Shown: in pieces, positions 12,621 through 26,039 of the stretch
Layout of the letters: each line of letters starts with the position of its first letter
How positions within the stretch are numbered: position 1 is the stretch's first letter
Assembly: GCA_019925795.1 (NCBI GenBank)
Contig: CM034311.1
Span: forward strand, 6,620,126 to 6,684,125
From: Dendrobium chrysotoxum
Taxonomy: Eukaryota; Streptophyta; Magnoliopsida; Asparagales; Orchidaceae
Direction of reading: 5' to 3'
DNA length: 64,000 nucleotides
Translations under genes and position numbers: made by a program
Notes under the pieces: generated by a model
Database searches by the model: none
Told to the model about the DNA's origin: nothing
What the model saw: only the letters and a program-made list of their open reading frames with translations

Positions 12621-13937
12621 TTCATATAAACATTTTTGTTGCATTATTCTTTCTTTTTATTAGGCACCTCCCTGCCTGTAGTTTTTGGCAGACCACCTGG
12701 CCTATAAGGGTGCAGATCTGTCAAGGAGAATCTGTGCAAACTCTAAGATAAAACCTATTTTTAAGCCTATTTAAAACTGCTTCATTCCATTTTATACATT
12801 TAATTGAGTCGATTAGTATGCATTGCATTAGAAACACATTTAAAAGAGTTTAAATCTTAATTGCATTTTATTTTAGTATTTTCACCCTACATCAGTCAAG
12901 GGACCAATTAGGATCTTCTCAAGATGTTAATCCCAATTCTCAAAAACTTTAATAAAAAAGTCCCTATTACTCTTTCATAGCATGACCAAACTCATGGATT
13001 TAAAATCAACTAGGTGGTTAACTGGCTCCCCAATCCAGGCCAAGAAAAGTCCAGGTTTTATACTGCATTAGTTAGGTTTGGGCCACCGTCATTTGGTGCT
13101 CAATTTAGATTTAGGATCTAGGGCAGATTTTAAATCATAAGACCCCAATCTCTGAGAATATAATCCTAAATTTTTAATAATTCATTCAGCTTAAACTAAA
13201 GTCTCTTTTAATCTAAAATTTAAAGCCCAACGCTTAGATTAGGTTGAGACACCTCTGAATCATTTCAGAATCTCTAAATGTCTCATACCCTTCCCCTTTT
13301 GAATCCAAAATAAGTGCTCCACCTTGCTCCAATCCCACTTGAAATTCCAGTCTCACCCCTTTGATATCACTCGTAGAAAATCTCTAAATGAAAAATTGCC
13401 ATTATTTTAATCGAGAGTTTTCATAGGAGATTCTAGTCTTCCATGATATAAACTACGAGGGCTTGCGCTCATAGAAGATTTAGAACCTATATCCATCTTT
13501 TCAAAATTGATTTCCAAAATTCAAATTAGACTTCTTTGGAAAAATCGAATCGACAATGATCATTATCACCATGTCCAAATAATTAATAATAAATGATACT
13601 TTCCTCCTTTGGAGAGATATATAATTTGTTAATAAAATTTTGGATATGAAATTAGCGATAATTTACCTAGACCATCATAGCTAGATATTAGATCGAACTT
13701 CACTTTGACCTTTCGAGGTCATATGCAATTTTTTCTTGGATCTAGTTACGATATTTAAGGTGGGATTTGCACTTCTAAATCTGAACCCCATTTCAAAATC
13801 TTATCTTCGCCCCTTAAGGTGGTATACTTTTTCTAATGGGTTGTTTGATTTTGGAATTAAAATCTAGAATCAATTTTTAATTTCTAAATAAACTAAATTT
13901 TCAAAAAATATCACTTTTTTAAAAAATTCCACCAACA
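12618..13937 (+). mobile_element. Truncated 3' LTR of element A
   Basis: Aligns with 3792-5115 of the 5' LTR with few gaps and, by eye, roughly one difference in ten bases. Shared blocks include GCATGCATTGCATTAGAAA-like text (12815) and TTTTGGCAGACCACCTGGCC (12675). It ends in the same CCACCAACA. The first 3.8 kb or more of the LTR is missing. The join to integrase falls on GAGTTC, present in both sequences. Confidence 0.85.
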
Positions 13938-15070
13938 ATCTCCTAACCATTTCCACACCTCTATTGGAATATCATTAGGTCCAATAGTTTTCCCACACTT
14001 CATTTTCTTTATAGTTTCTCTAACTTCAATTAATACGTTGATAAAAACAAAATCTCTATTATCATTTAAAGTGTTAAGATCACTAAAGTACATCATATTT
14101 TCATAATCTTCATTGAAAAGCTTAGCAAAATATCTTTGTTGAACTGAAACTAAATCCTTCATCCTTAATGTACAAGATTGAAAAAAGAACTTTTTGATCC
14201 TCATCCTTAATGCACTTCACTTGAACTAAATCCTTACTATTCCTATATCTTTGTTTGGCTAGCTTATACATATATCTTTCACCCTATTTAGTATCTAATT
14301 TATTATATAAATCATTAAAAGATAAAGTCTTTGCATCGTAGAATGCTTTCTTAGACTCCTTATGAGTAGCTTTATATCTTCCCTATTTTTTAGAATTTTT
14401 ACATTTGAACCAATTTTTATAACAAAGCTTCTTATTTTTTATCTTTTCTTGCACATTTTGATTCCACCACCAACTATTTTTACTATTAGAAGAGTTTTCT
14501 TTTGATACTTCAAGCACATCCTTTGTAACATTCTTAATATTGTAAGCTACTATTTCCCACATAACATTAGCTTCCTCATGCACCAACAAAATCTTAAGAT
14601 AGTGAATCTTACTCTCAAAGATATATTTTTTAGAGTTCTTTAAATGCCACCATCTAATATTAGAAGAATGATATAATATATTTTTCATAATATGCCCCTT
14701 CATATTAAAGTCCAAAATAAAAAAGTGGTGGGTACGTAGACTTTCACTCGGAATAAGTTTACAATCTATGCAATCTAAACGATCTATTATTTTTACAAGA
14801 AAATAATCAATATGAGTTTTACTATATCAATTCTTATAAGTGATGATATACTCATCTCTTTTCTTAAATAAGGTATTAGTAATAACAAAATCATAAGCTA
14901 GAGCAAAATCTAATATAGTCTTACCACCTTCATTACTTACTCCAAACCCATAGCCACAATGAAAGCTTTAAAATCCTCAACCTCTTTACCAGCATGTCCA
15001 TTTAAATCTCCCCCAATAAAACTTTTTCTTCAAGAGATATCTTTTTTCTTTTATTAATTCTTCTAAGTTA
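13938..15070 (-). pseudogene. LINE (non-LTR) relic: endonuclease end and RT start
   Basis: Read on minus from 15070. The order is: GDLNGHAGKE-like endonuclease motif (about 15015), the degraded endonuclease C-terminus (14720-15000), a linker frame of 110 residues (14383-14715) with RWWHLKNSKK and SWWWNQNVQEKIKNKK, then RT start at 13938-14204 with YFAKLFNEDYEN and MKCGKTIGPNDIPIEVWKWL. The last is the plant L1/RTE-type RT opening. RT stops at 13938 exactly where LTR A ends, so element A appears to have inserted into this LINE. Several stops; dead. Confidence 0.8.
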
Positions 15071-15791
15071 ATGGCAGTGTTTATATGTATGAAATATATA
15101 ATATACATATTGCAGTGTGCATAATGAAAATATATGATATACATGTATTAATACTTGAGGGTTATATGACATACATAAAAATGATATTCATTAGCTTGGT
15201 ATGATAGGTATACTAATATACATGAAATGACATATGGATTAATGTAAAGCATAAATTATAAACATGCATAAATACATAATAGATCTACTGTGTTATATTG
15301 GACATGTGTATAGGAATGACAGAATTTATTGATCATAAAATGTATTGATCCTTTCTATGACTACTAATTTCTTAATTTTAAGTTATATTTTTTATATTGG
15401 TTTTCATTGCTCATATGAAATGAAATTATTCATTTTGACTACTACATGTTTTTAATGCTACACATTTAAATTGATATGGATAGACTAATTACATTCATGA
15501 TACTTTTATTTCCTTGCATTAATTACAATTGTACGTTCTGGTAATCTACTGAGCTATTAGCTCACACTATAGTTTTATATAATTTTCAAGGGGCCAAGAT
15601 CTAGTGGATTGAGGTAGATTAGAATATTAAATTTTAGTTTTGTTTTCTATACTTTTAGGTTTTATTCTTTTATAGTTAGAAGTAGAGAGAAAAATTAATA
15701 TATTGATTGAAGTTGTCACTATTATCCAATCGATCAATGCCAATATGTGTAGTATAACTTTTTTCTACTACACACATTGGGGTCCATTTTC
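15071..15791. other. AT-rich spacer, possible LTR fragment
   Basis: Rich in ATATAC/ATACAT motifs, with no open frame of note. Around 15545 CTACTGAGCTATTAGCTCAC resembles text seen near the 3' end of Del/Tekay Gypsy LTRs. That is a weak impression only. Confidence 0.3.
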
Positions 15792-18700
15792 TGACTTCAT
15801 TTTCATATGAAGTTGATTATCCAAAACCAAAATCAATCCAAATCTCCAAACATAAAGATAAGGCTAAAATCCCTTGCCCCATTACCCTTTTTGAGTGATT
15901 TTTCAATCACCTCAAAATAAAACCAAATGATCTTGGATTCATGATCCATTAGTTACATATCAATTAGACATGTCCCTAAGGTTAGCTCTCTAAATTTTAG
16001 AGCAATCCAAGCTCTCTAACATCAAAAAGTGAATTGAATTTCAAAGGCTGCCATACCTTTAAATATTTATAACCAATGCCACGGAACCCTGCATATTATG
16101 AAATTTGACCTTGGGAAGCTCTCCAAAACCCTTGAATATGTTCATAATCATTATTATGGCATGTTATACACAAAATTGAACTTTTGGTGGACCCTGGTTA
16201 ACCATAGTTGACCATGGGCCCACTTAACCCCAAAATCCCTTAAAGGAAAATCAAACTTTCCCTTAAACCTCAACATAGCTCATTCAAACAAACTCTTGGA
16301 ACCTCTTGCAATGCATTCCAAATATCATTTTGGACTCAAACTCAAGCCTTGGTCATGCTTGGTTGACCAAGTTAACCTAGGTTGACCAAATGACCCCCTT
16401 TAGGACTCAAACATACATTTCACACAAGAAGACCTCACCATGGCTTGGGATCACCTCCATTGGTTTCAAGACATCATTTTGAATGTATAGGACCTAAACC
16501 TAATCCCTGGTTTAACCTGGTTGACTAAATCAACCATGGTTGACCAAATCAACCCTACACCTAAATCAAAATCAAATCCAATTCCCCAAGCATTGCCTAA
16601 CCAAATTGGACCCTTAAAGTGACCCATTATGTCCCTAAGAACTCTCCATAGAAGACCAAACCCTTGGGTCCACTTGGGCTAGCCATTTAGCTCAACCTAA
16701 GTTGTCCAAAGAGACTCTTCCTGAGCTTAAGCCCAACCTAAACCAAATCAGATCAAACTAATGCTTGCATTGGTTCTCCCTTAACCCCTTGCACTTACCA
16801 TTGGTGGATTACTCCTTGAGTCCACTAGGGCTAAGAGTTAGGCTAACCCAAAGTGACCAAAATCACTTTACGCTGAGCTAACTTTGAACCTAGGCTTCAC
16901 TAAGCCCAATTGGCTCTTACATTGAGTAACCCTAGGTCCCATACACCTCCCATGGTCAGTCCATCCTCTGGCTTGAAATGGATCATGACCTAAGCTAAAC
17001 CAAACCTACCCAAATCAGTCTTACCCAAGCCATCTTGCATGATTAGGCTCAACCATGCGTAATTGAAACCATCATTATGCTCAGGGAGCTTCCAGACTCC
17101 TTTCCACCCAACTAGCCTCTAGCTCATGGCCGGTGACATCCAGAGCAAGTGAAACTGCCCTTTAGTTGTCCCTTATTCCCTTGAGCCAAACCTAAGGGCT
17201 TTTCTACCTTGATTTTAACTACTGAGCTCAAGGAATGTTCCCTGAGCTGTTCCCTCCAACTGGTGGTTATCCAGGGCTCTGGCTGAGCCTTCCTGATTGT
17301 CCAAACTCCATGCAAAGTATCTGAATAGGGCATCCCAGTCTAGACGACCTAATTCATTTCTCTTATTTCAAAACCACCTCCCAGAGCCAGAAAAAGTTCC
17401 CCCAAGCTTCACAAGCTCTCTCATGCCCATTTTTTATGAGTTTGAGTAATTTTTGATGAAATATATATGTCTGAGCTCAAAGTCCCACCTCCAGTGGTAC
17501 TCTAGCCATGGTCTCTTGAGAAGAAGCATTCTTTGGCATCGGATAAAGCTGCCTGAACTCAGGCCCTGGCACTTGGAGAATTCCCCGATGTAATAGCCTA
17601 ATCCAGAGCTCCCTAGTTAGGTAGTTTGATGAAGTGTGAAGTGAACCTCTAATCCAATAAATTTTAATCTTTGTATTGAGGTTCAGAATCTCCTAATAAT
17701 CTCTATAAAATTTGTTGGCACTTTATCAGTAGGATCTCTCATATTATGCTAGAAAAGGATTACGGCTAGAAATGTGAGCTGGAGGTAGGAGATGAAACCA
17801 AGGCCTTGATCTTAAACAATGGCTCTGATCCCACCATATAATGATCTATGCTACCATCCCACTGTTTCGACCCTTTAAATCCTTATTATTTGATCATTGA
17901 TTTAATTACTAGGATCAATGCTATATTATTTCATTAGTGCACTAATGATTAATTGCTCAATCTGACGGTGCCGCATGAAATGTGTGGCTGATTGTGTAAA
18001 TCCTTGATTAATTTCATAGAAAAATCACTGAAACATCAAAAAATTATATCTCCTCACACACATGGCCAAATAAGGTTTTCTTAGGCTCATTGGAAAGGTC
18101 TTAAGGAGACCTACAAAAGCCCTATGGTTTCAAGCTCTGTTTTAGTATGAAATTAAAGGTATTTTAGATTAAATCCTAGGGGTATTTTTGTAAATATGGC
18201 CTCAAATCAACCCATAGAGCTTGGGACTTTGGGAGATTATTTTTGGATATGTTATTGACATGTACAAAATTAATCATGCCTGTTTAAATTCATTAAGGGC
18301 TTCATTTGATTAATTCAAACTTAAGAGTCAATAATTAACCCTTAAGTTTAAATTGGCCTAACCACCATTCCAATTAAATTCAGGGTTTGAATTTTTGTGA
18401 GTTTGTTGTACATGTTAAAAGTGTTAGAGAACCTCTAATTATACCCCAATCCTATGTCTAGTTAGCTAAATATAAATCTCTATGTACATAGATACATTTT
18501 CCATAAGTGATTAAGTTAACCACCTTAAGAAGTCCCCCATGGGACCAAACTCAGTGGACTTGAGCCATAGGGTCTAGTGAACCCATGGCTCAAATATCAT
18601 TGCATTTCAACACCATTTGGTCCACCATATAGGCAACCCAAAATTAGCCTACATAATTGACCTAGGATATTAATTAAATAATAAATAATTCAATTTAAAC

Positions 18701-21700
18701 CCAAAAATATGAATTAAAGTGTTAATTGCTCATAATTAAATACCCAATCAGAAAAAAATAAAAGCCCTATCACTAGCCTTCAGAATTGATTATAATTTAA
18801 AATACATAAAAAATAAAAAATTAATTTAATAATAAATAAAATTTAATAATTAATTAAAATAAATAATCAAAAATAAAAAAAACAACAAATAAGTGTGAAA
18901 CACTTGAAATCACCCCCATATGTCATTCCTGACATTTTCAAAAAAATTTCAAGTGATTTGGAGTCAGTTTGGTACAAAAATAAGAAAATCTCTCTAATTA
19001 AGCAATTAAATAATTTTATTAAATACACAAACTTACAAAATTCATAATTAATGATAGGAAACTCCAAATTGAGCAAACTCAAAGGCATTGGAGTCATCCC
19101 TAGGTCTAATATTTATTAAAAATAATAAATCATAAGAATTCGTTAAAAATTAAAAAGTCAATATTTTGGTCAACCTTAGTTCAATAAAATACTTAAACTT
19201 TGAAAATTCATAATAAATTATAAAAAAATTCAAATCCAGCAAACTTAGTGGTATTTTACTCATCCTAGGGTCTAATATTTATGAAAATTATATAAACTCC
19301 ATAAACTAATATAAATCCAAAAGTTATAAACTCTACCATTTATTTAATACATTGAACTATTTGAGAAAATACCAAAAATAAATAATAATCTATTTTTTAG
19401 TAAAGCATCAATCTTATCAATCAAATTAGAGAATACCCTTAAAATGAATAACTAATATTCTATTAATAAAGTTTTTAGGCTAGACTACCTTGAGCTATTA
19501 GGCGAAGAGTCCTAAGGAGGCCCTAGATCATTATGCCCATTGTGATAATGCCACAAACAAATTTGATGGAGTGCAAACCGTAAACCACAAGCTTAATAAA
19601 TCATTAGCAAGATAATCACAAACTTAGATAACTTAATCAATAAACTAAATAAAACCTAAACCCAAAGATAATTGTTGGGTAACCAGGGTCTATAAGGCTA
19701 TTAAGTTAGCCTCATTGAGGGTGAAATAAACCTCACGACCCTAGTGTAAATAAAAATAGTTATTATTCTGATTAAATAATTAATAATAAATTACTAATTA
19801 ATGGAAGCCTTTATACATTATGTAGATTCCATTTTGGAGAGCATAAGTGTATTAAATTTTAAAGCTTAAGGACTAAAGTACTTAATTAAAATTTATAATT
19901 TTAGAGAACTAATAATTAACAAACTTTAATATTTAAAATTTATTCTAAATTGAACATCAAAATATCAAACTTAAACTGAAACTAAATCTTCCCTTAACCT
20001 ACAACAAACCAAAGAAAATAATAGAAAACTTCAAACAACAACCAACCTAAGATATATCCAAACCACACAGCTTGTTGCACACACTGTATATGGCTTGTTA
20101 GGACAACCAATCCTAATATTAGCCTAGGACATTATTCTTTTATACCTATTTTTTTGTGTGACTGAGAATTTATGTGGTTTTCTCTATATGTTGGTTGCTA
20201 TGATTTGGTATAATTTGTGTTGCTTATGATGGGATATTTTCTTTCACCATGCTACCTTTGATGTGATGTGTCATAGGAGCTAGATTTTTATAGATAGGAA
20301 TAGTATGGATGCTAATGAAGTTTTCTGTAGGTGGCCATGCATATTAGGGCAATAAAATGAGGGCTAACTAAAATGTAATAAATAAAATTTTTTGCAGGTG
20401 CTAAAATTGCTAAGCACCCTAAAAATTAAAAAGCATGGCTAAGTGAATGTGTTGGCTCAAATATAAGTAACTAATTATATATAAATGCTTTAGATTTTAT
20501 TGATTTTATATGAATTGCCAAGGATAATGTGTAAGGAGTATAGAGTCTTTTAAAATTTTTATATGTAAATTTAAATATAAATGTGCTGTGAAAGTTATTT
20601 AAAATGGGATATTTAATATCCAATTTGAAATCCAAAAAGGAAAGAAACACTTTTTCTGGGAGGAGTTCCTTTCATTTGGAGATCCAAATTTGGATGACTT
20701 GAGATCCAAAGAGAAAAGAAACACCCCTTCACGGAGGAGTTCTTTCATTTGGATATTCGAACTCGACGGATCCATAGAGCCCGAAGGAAGGAGCTAAAGA
20801 AGTGAAGACAAGGAAATATCTCATTTTAAAACTTACATCATTCTATAAGATTAGAATCCAGGATATTTTTAGTGGCCACTTTTAATTTCTGTAGACCTTA
20901 GTTTGTAATTAAGTGGCACTTGTCACATGGTCTTCTATACTTGTGATATAATTTTGATGATTTGATGTTCATGATCTCATTTAAATTATATGATTTAGAA
21001 ATTGCCTGCTTTTCTAAGTTTTTTTATATGCATGTCAATTTTGTTTTAGCCTGGAATGTGTTTAGGCTCTTAAGGACCTCAAATTTTTTCTACTTATAAT
21101 TAAATAAAATTTTTAGACCCACATAGAAAGATAAATGTTTCTAAAAAATAAGTTCGAGCATATCAGGATTTTTTCATGCATACATATTTATCTTCTCTCC
21201 TTGCTAGACACCTCCCCGCTTGTGGGTTGTAGCAGACCACTTAACCTATTAAGGTGTAGCTCTGTCTAGGGGATGTTATGTATCTCGAGAGAAAATTTTA
21301 TTTTTTAGGGCTAATTTTTAAAGTTCAACATACTTATTTTTTGCATTCAAGGTCAACCAGCATACATTGAATTAGAAATAACAAAAGAAATAAATTTTAA
21401 TTGTATTGAATATAATCCCACCATACATAAGTAAAGGGGTTAATTAAAAATTCTGTAGATGTCAGCCTCAATTTTGTCAAAAACCTAAACAATAAGATTT
21501 ACCCATCTTTCATAAGACCAGACTCATGATTTTAAAGCACCTAGGTGATTTAGCTAGCATTCCAATCTAGGCTGATGTAAGCCTAAAATATCATTTCATT
21601 AGTTAGGTTTGGGTTACTATTATTTAGTGCCCAACTTAGATCTAGATTCTAGGGTAGACCTAAAATCATAAGTCCCGAACATTGAGAATTTAATCCCAAC

Positions 21701-22152
21701 CTTCTAATAAAATACCTAGTTAGGATGGGGAAAAATCACTCTTTTTTGGAAAAATTAAAATCAAAGATGATCATGATCTTCACATTCAAATGGTTAGTAA
21801 TAAATGATACTTTCTTTCCTTGAGAAGATATATCATTTATTATTATAGTTTTGATTATGAAATTAATGGTCATACATCTAGATTATCATAGCTAAACATA
21901 TGATTGAATAATATTTTGAGCATTTAGGATAATACGTAGTTCACCCTCGAATTTGACTATGATAGTCTGGATGAAATTTATAATTCTAAATCTAAACCCA
22001 TTAGGGAATATTATTTTTTCCTCTTGAGGTAATATATCATTCATTATGATATATTTAATTTTAGAATTAGAAATCCAAAAAATCTATGTTTAAATTTTCC
22101 CAAAACACAATCCAATTTATTTGCACTCTTCAATAATGTTAGCAAACAAAAC
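15792..22152 (+). mobile_element. Lone long LTR of the element-A superfamily (~6.4 kb)
   Basis: Starts with TGACTTCATTTTCATATGAA, comparable to the start of the verified solo LTR at 41247. It ends near AGCAAACAAAACA (22141-22153). Landmarks shared in the same order with LTR A are GAATAGGGCA (17325 vs 130), GTTTTCTGTAGGTGG (20320 vs 2941), CACCTCCCCGCTTGTGGGTT (21205 vs 3845) and GAGGTGATATA-like text (22025 vs 4995). No coding frame. No clear target-site duplication was found at the estimated ends, so the boundaries are good to about 20 bp at best. Confidence 0.7.
16180..16560. promoter_or_regulatory. Cluster of TTGACC/GGTCAA palindromes in LTR
   Basis: Contains GTTAACCTAGGTTGAC (16371-16386) and TCAACCATGGTTGA (16530-16543), plus several single TTGACC elements. 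The same kind of cluster is in the other LTR copy at 42150-42640. TTGAC(C/T) is the core of the plant W-box bound by WRKY factors; a regulatory role is inference. Confidence 0.35.
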
Positions 22153-23082
22153 ACATCTATACCTATATGAGTGAATGAATATATGATTTGATTGATATAA
22201 TAATGGTCAATATTTTTAGTTTCTCTATTAGTAGTATGTTCTGAGAAATACTAAGGCTATCATTTTTCTAAGATGGGTTGATTGTAATAGCTTTAAATTT
22301 AATTGCCCTAAATTCAAAAAAAAAAAACATCTAAGGGAGTATTATCTTGTTGCATTTGTGGAGTGCAGCGGTGCAAAACTCTAGGATTTGAGGAAGTGCT
22401 GCAGTATTAGGTCTGGAGCAGTGTGGCGCTAGGTCTAAAATTTATTTTTTTAAAATAAAATATCTAAAATCATTATTATTAAAATCTCACCTGTCATCCT
22501 CCTCCCCACTCTTTAGGCATGCTTGGTGAGAGAGAGTGGAGTAGAAGAGAAAGGAAGAGGGAGAAGGGAAGAGAGAGGAGGGAGGGCACTTTCATTTGTC
22601 ATCCCAATTATAAAAAGTGTTTTGATTGTATTAGGTAATCTTAACCCTATATCTATTTTCAATGATTTGGAGATTTACCTATTTTTTCTCTCCTAAAACT
22701 GATAAAAATGTAATATCTCTTATTTTAGTGAGCTTTCATCATGTAACTTTTGGTATGTGATAGATATCATCATTATGAGCATTTTGACTGATTTATATTG
22801 AGATTTCACTTGTTAGTTTTGTTTATATGTTATTTTCCTTAAAATGAGTAGAATATTATTAAGTATAAAAAGATCATGAGTTAGTATAGTGTAGGTGAAC
22901 ATAAAATACATGATATTCATAAATTTATTATTTACATGCTATAATATGCATTTTGATATAATACATGCACACTAGTGAGCATATTGGATAGACCTATATG
23001 CTATAATTATTACATATGATGTGTATATTATACACCTATGACTGTTTATGTAGGTATGCTATCACAGGTATCTTATAGGTTA
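22153..23082. other. Non-coding spacer with possible LTR start
   Basis: TGTAATAGCTTTAAATTTAA at 22283 looks like the usual 5' end of Del/Tekay-type Gypsy LTRs (TGTAATAGCCC...). A purine-rich GAGAGA/GGAAGAGGG stretch is at 22530-22590. The rest is AT-rich. No gene seen. Confidence 0.3.
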
Positions 23083-23905
23083 TGCTTGGGTCATGCAAAA
23101 GGAGAACTCTCTCTTCTTAGGATAGTCTATTTGAGAGACTCGCTAAGGAGTTGGGAAAGAGCTTATCACTCTAGCACGGTGAACCACCATTGAACATATT
23201 CTCCAAGCCGTTGCTCTATCCAGTGGGTCGCCCATAGAATTTTCTCTCTCAATTGAACATGTCTTTATTCATCTTAGACAAAGTCAAATCTTCTATGCGA
23301 GACCTATTAAAGGCCAAGCTAAAAGGAATACATCTCGTCCATATGAAATTCTTCATAACTAAATCATCACCAAGATCAAAGATCTATATTAAGTCCTTAC
23401 TCGTCCCCTCTCACTCCAGTGGGGTGACATCAGACCGATTTCTTTCTCATTGATGAATTGATCTCCAGATTTACACGGGTTCTCCTTACTCGTATCATCT
23501 CTCACAAGATCTCCACACTACTTGGCATAGTTGTTCTAACAATATCAAAGACTGATAGTACAACTCCTATATTCCTTACTTATTTTATTGTAACTCTCCA
23601 AGCCCTATAAATAGGGAAAGGGTATAAAAAAAGAAAAAGAAAGACCAAAATAGAGAGAAACACAAAGAGATATTATGCAAGATTTTTCTTTTTTAGCTTG
23701 AGCTCTATAATATAGAACCCTTACACCTCTTATTTTTATATTTTTAATTGGGATAATAGAGATTCTATCCCAATCCATCTTCCACTCTCTTATTCTCTCT
23801 CTCCCTCTTTCTCTCTGCCTTTGTCATCCTGCCATACAAGCTCTAAACTCATAGGTAGACCCATAAATTTTAGTCAGGCATCATCCATGAAATAAATTTG
23901 GATTC
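23083..23905 (+). mobile_element. Probable 5' LTR of element B
   Basis: It lies directly before the gag relic of element B. It has a good promoter-like segment, CCCTATAAATAGGG, at 23603-23616, a pyrimidine-rich stretch (CTCTCTCTCCC, about 23790-23815), and ends in GGATTCAACA near 23910. The second LTR was not found, so both boundaries are approximate and the LTR call rests on position and promoter layout. Confidence 0.45.
23606..23613 (+). promoter_or_regulatory. TATA box of element B LTR
   Basis: TATAAATA in the context CCCTATAAATAGGG, a strong plant TATA match. It is placed upstream of the gag relic on the same strand, with a second TATAAAAA 18 bp further on. Confidence 0.55.
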
Positions 23906-23989
23906 AACATCCTCTTAGGTGTAGCGAGCATGGATTTGAAGCCAGGGCTAGAAAATTTCTACCCACCAAGCAATGAGTGACCTTTATTA

Positions 23990-25250
23990 ACTCAATGTAT
24001 CCCAACTATGTCACACATCATGAACTATAAGATATAGAAGAGAAACTTCTAAAGTCCTTCCAGGATGCTCTCATAACTGCTAGCAACCAAGCTTGAATTG
24101 TGAATGAGTTTGGAGGACCATTTGACCCAGGTGCTCATAATGAGCCTTTGGCAGAAGTACATAATTTCGATCTAATCATCAACCATAGTTGTCCCCATGC
24201 TAGAGAAGAAAATTTCTAGCCCACCATCCAGACGAGTCAAAGAAAGTGAACCAGGGAGACCAACAACTTCTCTAGATCAATCACAGAAGCAAGAGCACCT
24301 CCCAAGCTTAAGGTGTCTCACCTAGAGGCCTACTGAGGTAAGACTGACCCCACGAGTCAAGTGGTGACTTTTGAGTCCATGAGCTCCCTTCTCGACATTA
24401 ATGACACCCTTCAATGTCGTCTCTTCTTCACCACATTTAAAGAATTGGCACTAAGGTGGTACACTAGCCTTCCCAATGGGATGATCACCTCCTTCACTAA
24501 ATTCAAGTGAATATTCATTACATAATTCATTAGCACTCAGACCCGAAGAGCTTATAAGTTTTATTAAAATGAGAATGGAAACTGAAGAGTCATTAAGGAA
24601 CTTCATATTGAAGTTCCAAAAAGAAATGCTTGACATGATAGACCTAGAGCCAATAATCACCAAAGCAGCTCTGACTCAAGGGTTAAGAGAAGGTCCTTTT
24701 AGATAAACACTCAGCCTATAAAAATAAAAGACACTGACATAACTTTTAAAACCTGTAAAAGGTCATGTCAATGCCGAAGAGTACAACTAAGTGGTAAAAT
24801 CTGCCATAACTGCTCCATGTCATGAGATTTCCATAGAGAAAGAATCTGTCTCCAAAAAGAAAGAAACCAAAGATCAAATTTCTAATGCAATAATTAGTGC
24901 CCCGATCCATATGGGACACCTTCTCCACCAAGACCTTTGAGAAAAGAAGCACCATTAACACCAAGGATTGAGTAAGTGCATAGAAAGATCACAAATCGAC
25001 CCCAAACATATCCAACCTATACTCCACTAAGAGTATCCATGACCAAGCTTATAGAGGCCAAATAGATCAAATAATTTTTTAGGCACCCTCCGCTTGTGAA
25101 GATTGATAATGCTAAGGATACCATGAGATAGTGTGCATTCCATAAGGATCCAAAGCATGCCACTAGGAGTCCCGCCACCTGTGGAACCTTGTTAAAGACC
25201 TTATGAAAGCTGAGAAGATCAAAGAGCTCATTCTCATAAATTCAAAGCAA
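23990..25250 (+). pseudogene. gag: Element B Gag, frameshifted
   Basis: The capsid-like domain is readable across several frames. FFTTFKELALRWYTSLPNG (about 24430-24480) is the conserved Gag signature, followed after a frame change near 24560 by ESLRNFILKFQKEMLDM (about 24590) and the LTQGLREGPF motif (about 24675-24705). A zinc-finger-like CAFHKDPKHAT sits at about 25134-25165. Many stops and shifts; dead. This is the usual Gag of Tat-type Gypsy elements. Confidence 0.75.
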
Positions 25251-25379
25251 AAGATTAGGGAAAGCCTCAATAGAAGAAAGTGACAATGAACCTAGGATAG
25301 CTCAAGAAATCCACATTATATTGTTGGAGTAATATTCTTCTTCATGAGAAGAAAATGAGGGGACACCCATATACAAGCA

Positions 25380-25960
25380 AAGAAGTTACGAAGTGAAGAA
25401 GCCAATTTAACATCATTCTTGTAATCCATTGACAACACCCTAATCATCTTTAGTGGCAAAGATGAACTGACTAGGGGAAACCCGCACAACAAAGCAATAG
25501 TCATCATGACCATAATCACTAACTATAGTAATATTCTTATAAATAAAAGGATCTCAATGAACAATAATCTTTAAAACTTTCTTTGATAAGATGAATATGC
25601 TTGCATCCCAACTTATTCTAATTGTGAGACTTCTCTATAGATTCTCTAGCGAGAACAAAGAAATTGAAGGAGTAATGGTCATACCTGCCACTTAGGGTGA
25701 ATGAAATCATCAATACAAGGCTATGAAAAACTTCATCATTGTCAAATACTTTAATAACCTACAATGTCATATTCACCAGGCCACTATTAAATACTTTTAA
25801 AGTGTTGGTTATCTATATATTATGTCACCATCAACTTCCTGTTGAAGGAAGGGAAGTTATGGTGAAGGGCGACCTAACCCAATCACGTCCCTACTACTAT
25901 GAGCAGTAGGTATAAGAAACACCTCTAAAGAAATCCTCCATCTATACATGGAATGAGGTA
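25380..25960 (+). pseudogene. Element B protease, broken
   Basis: HNKAIVMTIITNYS (about 25480-25520) matches the strand leading into the Gypsy protease active site, but the expected DSGSS motif near 25545 is destroyed. The tail is recognisable as YNVIFTRPLLNTFKVLV (about 25760) and VEGREVMVKGDLTQSR (about 25840-25890), corresponding to the conserved GRP..N and KFPTE..V..V.GDQ..AR blocks. Confidence 0.65.
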
Positions 25961-26039
25961 TGAGATTAAAGAAAACTGAGGCCATCAAAGAATTACCCTT
26001 GACAGAAGATGAACCGGGTAGAGTCCTCAAAATTAGCAC

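Noticed and set aside
15792..22152. Target-site duplication for the long lone LTR.
   Set aside because: Five-base words next to the estimated ends (TTTTC, CATCT) do not match; ends may be decayed or misplaced.
22283..23082. Complete Del/Tekay LTR starting at TGTAATAGC.
   Set aside because: The start looks right, but no matching end, partner LTR or target duplication could be found, so only a possible fragment is noted.
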